Assembly (NCBI GenBank): GCA_011375275.1
Contig: DRLW01000488.1
Location: 1 to 11,082, forward strand
Reading direction: 5' to 3'
Source of the DNA: Bacteroidota bacterium
GTDB lineage: Bacteria > Zhuqueibacterota > Zhuqueibacteria > Zhuqueibacterales > Geothermadaptataceae
Length of the DNA stretch: 11,082 nucleotides
The translations under genes were made by a program, and so were the position numbers. Of the stretch, positions 5,669 through 11,082 are shown in pieces. Every line of letters starts with the position of its first letter. Position 1 is the first letter of the stretch. Below the pieces are notes generated by a model that searched no databases, was not told the origin of the DNA, and worked only from the letters and a program-made list of their open reading frames with translations.

Positions 5669-6547
5669 TTATGCCCGTTTCCTGACACACATCGCGATCC
5701 ACTCATCGCGCCGGGTTATCTCGTATAATTCCCATCGCGCATCATCATCCAGAGCGCGGCGCATTTTGTCTTCTTCTTCCGCTAAAATACCGCTGAACAG
5801 GATGATACCGTCTTCGGCTGCAAGTCGGTAGAAATCAGGCAGCAAGGGCTCGATGATATGCGACTGCAGATTTGCATAGATCAATGGGAAACGTTCCTGC
5901 TTCAGGGCCGGCAGGGAGCCGGTAAATAAAGCGATATTTTCGGCCACCCCGTTGACAGCGGCATTTTCCTGCGCGTTTTCGACAGCCACCGGGTCAATAT
6001 CACAGGCAGTAACCCTGCTCCCCGAGCGGTACAGGGCATGCGCTATCGCCAGGATACCGCTGCCGGTTCCGACATCCAGTGCCCGCTCAGGCAAAGCCGC
6101 GCCGAGTTCGGCGATTTTTTTCAGCAGCAGCCAGGTGGTGGCGTGGTTGCCGGTGCCGAACGCCTGTTTCGGTTCGATGATGATCTCATGAGCTACCGGC
6201 TCCGGCGTTTTTTCCCAGGGTGGGCGCACGCAAAACACCCGATCGACCAGGATGGGTTTGAAAAACCGCCGCCAGCCCGAGTGCCAGTCCTGCTCTTCGA
6301 TCACGCTGGTACTGAGGGAGGGCGTCCCCTGCAGAATACCGGCCGCCAGCAGAGAAGCCAGCCGTTGGTTCACATCCTGCATCAAAGTCCGCGCGTTTTG
6401 TTGCGGGAACCAGGCGATGACCATCGATTCCCGCTCCTCACATCCCAGCGCCCCGGCCTCAAAACAGACGTGACTGAGGATATCAGCATCCGTATCCGCG
6501 GCAAGCCGGGCGCTGAGCATGAGCCATTTTTGTGCTTTTTTCTGCAT
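5669..6547 (-). CDS. prmA: Ribosomal protein L11 methyltransferase
   Basis: SAM-dependent methyltransferase that trimethylates ribosomal protein L11 in the cytoplasm; 292 aa, the usual size. Residues 1-90 are the PrmA-type N-terminal L11-recognition part (WLMLSARLAADTDADILSHV opening). The catalytic part shows AFGTGNHATT (129-138, equal to the family's FGTGTHPTT), LDVGTGSGILAIA (157-169, SAM-binding motif I), ACDIDPVAVENAQENAAVNG (181-200), YANLQSHIIEPLL (224-236, motif IV region) and LFSGIL (250-255). The ATG at 6547 lies two bases after the stop of the glutaminyl-cyclase-like gene with no Shine-Dalgarno, so translation is probably coupled. An upstream extension of the frame to 6619 would overlap that gene in another frame and is rejected because family homology starts near residue 8. 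Confidence 0.94.
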   Translation of the reverse strand: MQKKAQKWLMLSARLAADTDADILSHVCFEAGALGCEERESMVIAWFPQQNARTLMQDVNQRLASLLAAGILQGTPSLSTSVIEEQDWHSGWRRFFKPILVDRVFCVRPPWEKTPEPVAHEIIIEPKQAFGTGNHATTWLLLKKIAELGAALPERALDVGTGSGILAIAHALYRSGSRVTACDIDPVAVENAQENAAVNGVAENIALFTGSLPALKQERFPLIYANLQSHIIEPLLPDFYRLAAEDGIILFSGILAEEEDKMRRALDDDARWELYEITRRDEWIAMCVRKRA

Positions 6548-6549
6548 GT

Positions 6550-7470
6550 TTATAATGGGGGGTTGTAAATGACGGCGAGAACCACACGGCCGACCGCTTC
6601 CAGGCTTTCCGGGCTGCATTTGTCCGGCGTGTCTTCGAGGGTGTGCCAGTAGGCATAGTCAAAATCGATGAGATCGATGCACGGGATACCTTTCTGCAGC
6701 AGCGGGACATGGTCATCCATGATCGGGCCGATCGCTTCGGCCGAAAACGCCTCTATGCCGAGACGGCCGGCATAATTCCAGACCAGGCTGACGACGTCCG
6801 GAGCGTAGGTGAGGGAATTGCCTTCTTTTTTAATCTGTAAATTCTTGTCGCCGATCATGTCGAGCAGGATGCCGAGAAAGGGGGTGTAGCGAACATCCTT
6901 TTTATTGGCAAAATACTGGGCACCCACGGCCCAGGTATCATCCCGTCCCTGGGAGCCGAAATCCTCGCCGTCAAAGAGAACGATATCCACCCCCACAGGA
7001 GCGGGATTGGCTTTGAGCACGCGCGCGATCTCCAGCAGCACAGCCACGCCGGAAGCGCCATCGTTGGCACCGGGCACCGGCTTTTCCCGATCCGCCGGGT
7101 CTGCTTCCATGTCAGCCCACGGACGGCTGTCCCAGTGGGCTGCCAGCAGGATGCGCTGCTTTTTATCCAGGCCGAAACTGGCGACGACATTCGCTAATTG
7201 TACTTTCTCGCCTGTGCGGGCGATCGTGGCTTCGAAGCGCTGCAGGGTGACGACATCGGCAAGACTGTCGAGGGTGGTTTTCAGAAAATCGAGGCAGGCA
7301 GCGTGGGCCGGGCTGTTGGGTACTCTCGGCCCGAATGCTACCTGCTTTTCCAGATCAGCAAACGCGCGCCGGGCGTCAAAATCAGGCACGAACAGGGGCT
7401 CGACCGGCTTTTTACCACAGGAATATCCCATGGCGACAAGAAACAGCATTCCCGCGATCAGACGATACAT
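6550..7470 (-). CDS. M28-family lipoprotein, type II glutaminyl cyclase-like
   Basis: Predicted periplasm-facing lipoprotein of 306 aa that would convert N-terminal Gln of exported proteins to pyroglutamate. Residues 1-17 are a signal peptide with lipobox MGYSC (C18). Zinc and active-site positions fit the glutaminyl-cyclase branch of M28: AHWDSRP (111-117), GANDGASG (134-141, ligand D137), FDGED (166-170, E169 as general acid/base and D170 at the zinc-ligand position), LDMIGD (203-208), DDHVPLL (252-258), GIPCIDLIDF (261-270) and YWHTLED (274-280, ligand H276). From memory the Porphyromonas enzyme shares these blocks, including Asp in place of the mammalian zinc-binding Glu and the SxGxDDxW stretch after it (173-180 here). 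A plain M28 aminopeptidase is the alternative. The start is set by GGGAGG four bases upstream. It lies 17 bases behind sprA and 2 before prmA. Confidence 0.85.
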   Translation of the reverse strand: MYRLIAGMLFLVAMGYSCGKKPVEPLFVPDFDARRAFADLEKQVAFGPRVPNSPAHAACLDFLKTTLDSLADVVTLQRFEATIARTGEKVQLANVVASFGLDKKQRILLAAHWDSRPWADMEADPADREKPVPGANDGASGVAVLLEIARVLKANPAPVGVDIVLFDGEDFGSQGRDDTWAVGAQYFANKKDVRYTPFLGILLDMIGDKNLQIKKEGNSLTYAPDVVSLVWNYAGRLGIEAFSAEAIGPIMDDHVPLLQKGIPCIDLIDFDYAYWHTLEDTPDKCSPESLEAVGRVVLAVIYNPPL

Positions 7471-7474
7471 TCTT

Positions 7475-7480
7475 CCTCCC
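7475..7480 (-). promoter_or_regulatory. Ribosome binding site GGGAGG
   Basis: GGGAGG lies four bases before the ATG at 7470, wholly in the 17-base gap after the sprA stop. It rules out the in-frame TTG at 7491, which overlaps the sprA end. Confidence 0.8.
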
Positions 7481-7487
7481 AGATAGC

Positions 7488-10400
7488 TCAATTTCCTCTG
7501 ATCGAAATATTGACATCGATCAGGAATTCTCTGATTTTTGTTTCTCCTGCCGTGGTCGATTTGGTTTTACCGAGCTCGAACGAGGCCCCGCCGCGCACCC
7601 GTGAGCTGAAGCTGTAGGTCACACGGCTCTGGAATGACCAGCGCGAGGTTTCCGTGGTCGGCACCCATCCCTCTGTGGCTGTAAACTGTTCATTCTGGTT
7701 TCTCGTGCTGGAAAACGTCAAAGCGACATCGACGGTATTTTTCAATTTTTTATTCTTCAAAAACGGCAGTGGCAGATTGAAACCACCGCGCTTGGAATAA
7801 TTTGTTGTGAAACTGATATCCAGTGCGCTGGTACGCTGGCCACCTGAAATTTGCGGCTGCTCGATCTCGGTGTTGATGTTGAAACGGTTGTTTATCGAAC
7901 GGGTCTTGTTGATCTGCAGGTTGGAAGTCATGTTGTTCTTCCACGTGATACTGAGCTTGAGAAGGGGCCTGAAACTGATGGAAAAGTCCTCCCTCTGAGT
8001 CAGATTTTGCTCATTGTTCCAGAATACCGAGCGCTTACCGGTAAAATTATGACTCAGGCTCACTTTCTGCGCGACCTTTTTCAGCAGGGCCAGGCGCTCG
8101 ATGTTATTCCAGCTCACCGTCCATTCCGGAAAAGGCATGTTCAGGCTGCCGACCTGAAGCCACGAGTCAGAGTAACTGCCGGTTATCTGTGAATTCTGAG
8201 TGCGCTGTTCATCATGCGTAAAATTAACCTGGATATCGATACGCTTCAGCAACTGAAAGCCGGTGCTGGCGGTCAGGTTGCGGTTGACCGTCTCTGTGAA
8301 CAGCGTCCCGGTCTGACCGGCCACCTTACCCAGCCCGGGGTCGGAGGCCAGGCCGAACTGATAGCGCCAGTGCGGCGTGCCCTCGAGCAGGGCGCTGTTG
8401 TTGACTGTACTGCGCTGGCCATAGGTGATGCGAATATCGCGAAATTTTCCGACAAGTGCATCGAGATTTTTCAACAACAGCAATGGATTGGCTGAGCCGG
8501 ATTTCTTTTTTTCTTTTTCCTGCTTTTTCTCTTTTTCCCCCTCTGCTTTCTGCCCGGGCTTGCGCCGTCTGCGGCCCGGCGGCTGCCGGCGACGACTGGT
8601 TTTGCTTCCCCCTCCTTTGAAAATCTGGGACAGTTTCAGCGTCATCGAGGCGGAGAGATTGCTCTGCGTGCCGGCACTGCGCCCCCGTTCCTGCAGGCTC
8701 AGGTTGTTGGTGTAGCGATAATTTGCGCTGTACGAAAAATTGTTCGTCGCCCAACTGAACCATGTCGGGTTAAAATCGAGTTTGAAACTCTGGTTTTTGT
8801 TGATGTCGATAAACTCATTGCTGAACAGGCCCTGCAGACCTTTCTGGCGAAAATCACCCACAGCGCTGCGGTTGAAATTCGCTGTCAGATTATCAAACAT
8901 GCGATAGTTAAGCGAAAAATTACGCGTCACATCATACTTATAAACATCGTTTCGCTTCCCGGCCGCGCCGGAGTTCGTCCGCGTCTGCGAAATCGAGCGG
9001 GAGGTTGTGCCCTGAATCCGTGCTGAGAGCGACCGCGGCAGATAGTAAAACTTCATCTTGCTCATGCGGTTGAGCAGTGGCAGCGAGGAGAACATGCGAA
9101 AAACTTCGAAATAGGTATCAGGCCCGAACTGTAAGCTGTAATCGAGGTTCCCTGCCCATGATTTACGGTCGGCCAGCAGAGTCGTGGGGCTGGTCTGGTT
9201 CGAAGCCGTGTGGCTGAAATTACCCTTGAGCCGGTCGATTGTGTATTTCAACAGAAAATTTTTCGAGGCTTTGGCCCGGCTGAAAGAGACGGAAAAACCC
9301 TGTTGCCGGCTCTGTGTGCGGATTTGTTGCAGCACGCTGTCAGGCAACCCCTCGCTGACACGGATATCCTTGCCCGGGAGGTATTTCGGCGTCGAGTTGC
9401 TCTCCGAATAGTTGACATTGACCGGAATGTTCAGCCCCCAGCTCTGCGGCAGCAGCTTATCGAGCTTGATGCTGGAATTGAGCGAGACTGCCGTGCGGTT
9501 ATCCCCGGAACCAAAACGTGTTGCCACGTTGTGAAAATCCGCATCCTGCCTGTTGAGTTCACCATTCATGGAAATAAAATCCGACAGCCGGATATCGAAA
9601 CGGCCGCGCATCGCCATGCCTTTGGCTTTTTCAACGTTGGAGATGCGCAGTTCATTCATCCAGACCTGGCCGCTGAACGGCAGATTGAGAGCGGACAAAT
9701 TTTTCACTCCGGCATAGAGCACGCGCACATTGGTGATCGACGGATTACCTTTGACGCGGTATATCTTGCCTTTGACGTTTTTCTCAAAATACCCGAACTC
9801 ATGGTTATACAACAGAGAATCCAGTTTCAGACTGGTCATGTCGAGAAAGTTGAGCACGATCTCGTTGCGCTCGTCCCAGCCCGGATAGACGCGTTCGCGC
9901 ACCTCGTAGTAGTTGTTCGGATCAGAGCCGAAGCGGATAAAAAACTCGATATCGCTGGTATCGCTTGTGATGTGCGTGCCGTACTCATCGCGGGCATAGA
10001 CGTACATCTTCAGCTTTTCGTAATAGATGAAATTCTGGGTTTCGAAAAACGATTTACGGGCCAGCCCCATCATCCCACTGGGAAGATCGTTGACGTCGAG
10101 CACCAGCGCCTGCTCTTTGGAACGGATACGGTTGATCTGATCGTATGCGCCCTCAACACCGGGTGGCGGGGTATAATCGAGATTTTCGTGGGTATTGACC
10201 ACGGTCACCGCAACCGTGGAATCGTTCTCGGAATCGAACTGCTGCGGATCGTCGAGAGAATAGATACCCAGCTCTTTCCACTCATTGCCGACGAGGTTGA
10301 TCTCAGCGATTCCGATCAACACCTTTTCATCCACACCATTGACCCAGATGCGGGCAAACTCGATTTGCGACAGATCAGGATTTCGCACCTTGCGCCGGGT

Positions 10401-11082
10401 GGGGTCTGAACTGCCCTCCGGTGGCATCACCAGGGGAATACGGTACAGCTTCCATCCCTTGGGTGTAGCCGGCCCGGCCTGATATTTTGTCGAAGACAGA
10501 TCGATGGTGTACTCGAAATAACTGTTGGTGAGATCGACACTGCCGTTGCGGTTGATGTCCTCGGTATCCGGAATACGCGTGCCGTCATTGGCGCTGTTTT
10601 CCGTGCCGTTGATAAAACGAAAATCCGTACTTCCGGGGGTGTAGGCCCAGTCATCATCGCTGTAGGGTTCCCACGGCTGGCGCACGCCATCTTCATTGAT
10701 ATCCCACCAGTCCTGATCCGCGCCCAATGCTGCGGCTTCCTCGTTGGACATGCCGTCCAGACCAACGTCCTCGCCCGGATCGAGAATCCCGAGGCGGATG
10801 CCGGCAACAGGGATATCCTCGGAATCGAGCTTGTTGTTCGGAATGACATCCTCGGAAATCTGGCCGAGGTTGATATGCAATATCCCCTTGTCTCCGTTGA
10901 CGATGATCTCCAGAAATTTGCTCTCGGTCTGGTCGAAAGACCCTGTCGGCAACGCCCGCTGAATTCCGCCCCATGATTCGAACACCGGCCTGTCTTCATA
11001 CGGCCTGGGCTCGAATTCCAAAAACATGGCTTCCATGGTCTGACCGGTCTGGGCATTGACTTCCCTGTTCGGAAAGACGTCC
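7488..11082 (-). CDS. sprA: SprA, outer-membrane translocon protein of the type IX secretion system (5' end beyond window)
   Basis: C-terminal 1197 residues of a protein that normally exceeds 2000 aa; SprA forms the very large outer-membrane beta-barrel through which T9SS cargo leaves the cell. The frame is open to the window edge, so the ATG at 11036 is internal. Recognised features: DVFPNREVNAQTGQT at the edge and a GGIQRALPTG block with ISEDVIPN (about 10850-10975); acidic, Ca-site-like motifs DINEDG (about 10688-10703) and DTEDINRNGSVD (about 10533-10568); an FSGQVWMNELRISNVE block (about 9630-9690); then long alternating aromatic/polar beta-strand segments to the end, finishing GGASFELGKTKSTTAGETKI and REFLIDVNISIRGN. 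A 42-residue Lys/Arg/Glu-rich low-complexity stretch lies at 8493-8618. First visible gene of the operon. Identity is strong from the block order; domain borders are approximate. Confidence 0.92.
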   Translation of the reverse strand, partial: DVFPNREVNAQTGQTMEAMFLEFEPRPYEDRPVFESWGGIQRALPTGSFDQTESKFLEIIVNGDKGILHINLGQISEDVIPNNKLDSEDIPVAGIRLGILDPGEDVGLDGMSNEEAAALGADQDWWDINEDGVRQPWEPYSDDDWAYTPGSTDFRFINGTENSANDGTRIPDTEDINRNGSVDLTNSYFEYTIDLSSTKYQAGPATPKGWKLYRIPLVMPPEGSSDPTRRKVRNPDLSQIEFARIWVNGVDEKVLIGIAEINLVGNEWKELGIYSLDDPQQFDSENDSTVAVTVVNTHENLDYTPPPGVEGAYDQINRIRSKEQALVLDVNDLPSGMMGLARKSFFETQNFIYYEKLKMYVYARDEYGTHITSDTSDIEFFIRFGSDPNNYYEVRERVYPGWDERNEIVLNFLDMTSLKLDSLLYNHEFGYFEKNVKGKIYRVKGNPSITNVRVLYAGVKNLSALNLPFSGQVWMNELRISNVEKAKGMAMRGRFDIRLSDFISMNGELNRQDADFHNVATRFGSGDNRTAVSLNSSIKLDKLLPQSWGLNIPVNVNYSESNSTPKYLPGKDIRVSEGLPDSVLQQIRTQSRQQGFSVSFSRAKASKNFLLKYTIDRLKGNFSHTASNQTSPTTLLADRKSWAGNLDYSLQFGPDTYFEVFRMFSSLPLLNRMSKMKFYYLPRSLSARIQGTTSRSISQTRTNSGAAGKRNDVYKYDVTRNFSLNYRMFDNLTANFNRSAVGDFRQKGLQGLFSNEFIDINKNQSFKLDFNPTWFSWATNNFSYSANYRYTNNLSLQERGRSAGTQSNLSASMTLKLSQIFKGGGSKTSRRRQPPGRRRRKPGQKAEGEKEKKQEKEKKKSGSANPLLLLKNLDALVGKFRDIRITYGQRSTVNNSALLEGTPHWRYQFGLASDPGLGKVAGQTGTLFTETVNRNLTASTGFQLLKRIDIQVNFTHDEQRTQNSQITGSYSDSWLQVGSLNMPFPEWTVSWNNIERLALLKKVAQKVSLSHNFTGKRSVFWNNEQNLTQREDFSISFRPLLKLSITWKNNMTSNLQINKTRSINNRFNINTEIEQPQISGGQRTSALDISFTTNYSKRGGFNLPLPFLKNKKLKNTVDVALTFSSTRNQNEQFTATEGWVPTTETSRWSFQSRVTYSFSSRVRGGASFELGKTKSTTAGETKIREFLIDVNISIRGN

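Noticed and set aside
9210..10409. Plus-strand frame of 399 codons opposite sprA
   Set aside because: Its composition is what the complement of sprA codons would give, it has no recognisable domain, and the opposite strand is strongly supported as sprA.
11034..11036. ATG as the start codon of sprA
   Set aside because: The frame continues upstream to the window edge with SprA-like sequence (DVFPNREVNAQTGQT), so this Met is internal and the gene is cut by the window.

Overview
The window reads as a chromosomal segment of a Gram-negative bacterium with a type IX secretion system (T9SS). Two things show this: the C-terminal half of the giant outer-membrane translocon protein SprA, and a separate secreted protein ending in a T9SS type A / FlgD-Ig-like sorting domain. 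The T9SS is a hallmark of the Fibrobacterota-Chlorobiota-Bacteroidota (FCB) superphylum. Five genes here start behind strong GGAGG- or GGGG-type Shine-Dalgarno sequences, which Bacteroidota mostly lack, and the DNA looks moderately GC-rich. I therefore infer a non-Bacteroidota FCB lineage (Calditrichota, KSB1 or Ignavibacteria-like). No phylogenetic marker was available to fix this.

Layout from left to right. Bases 1-171 are a leader with a C(UUCG)G hairpin, followed by the only plus-strand gene, rsgA (172-1263, ribosome-assembly GTPase). Everything else is on the minus strand. A convergent terminator overlapping the rsgA stop codon ends the T9SS cargo gene (1347-3056: signal peptide, PKD-like domain, beta-propeller-like middle, FN3-like domain, sorting domain). 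Its 344-bp upstream region (3057-3400) holds three inverted repeats, one of which runs into the cargo's ribosome binding site. Next come two small lipoprotein genes: a Cys-rich one (3401-3805) and a DUF6174 one (3955-4488). The right half is a tight minus-strand operon, read right to left: sprA (7488 to beyond 11082, 5' end missing), a type II glutaminyl-cyclase-like M28 lipoprotein (6550-7470), prmA (5669-6547) and a short Ppx/GppA phosphatase (4717-5655), with gaps of 17, 2 and 13 bases.

The most interesting link is between secretion and N-terminal modification. The gene directly behind sprA closely resembles the bacterial type II glutaminyl cyclases (Porphyromonas type). The T9SS cargo has its most plausible signal-peptidase I site directly before a Gln, as the Bacteroidetes 'Q-rule' predicts. 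This suggests that export through SprA and N-terminal pyroglutamate capping are genetically coupled here, possibly outside Bacteroidota. No mobile element, CRISPR array, tRNA or rRNA was seen.
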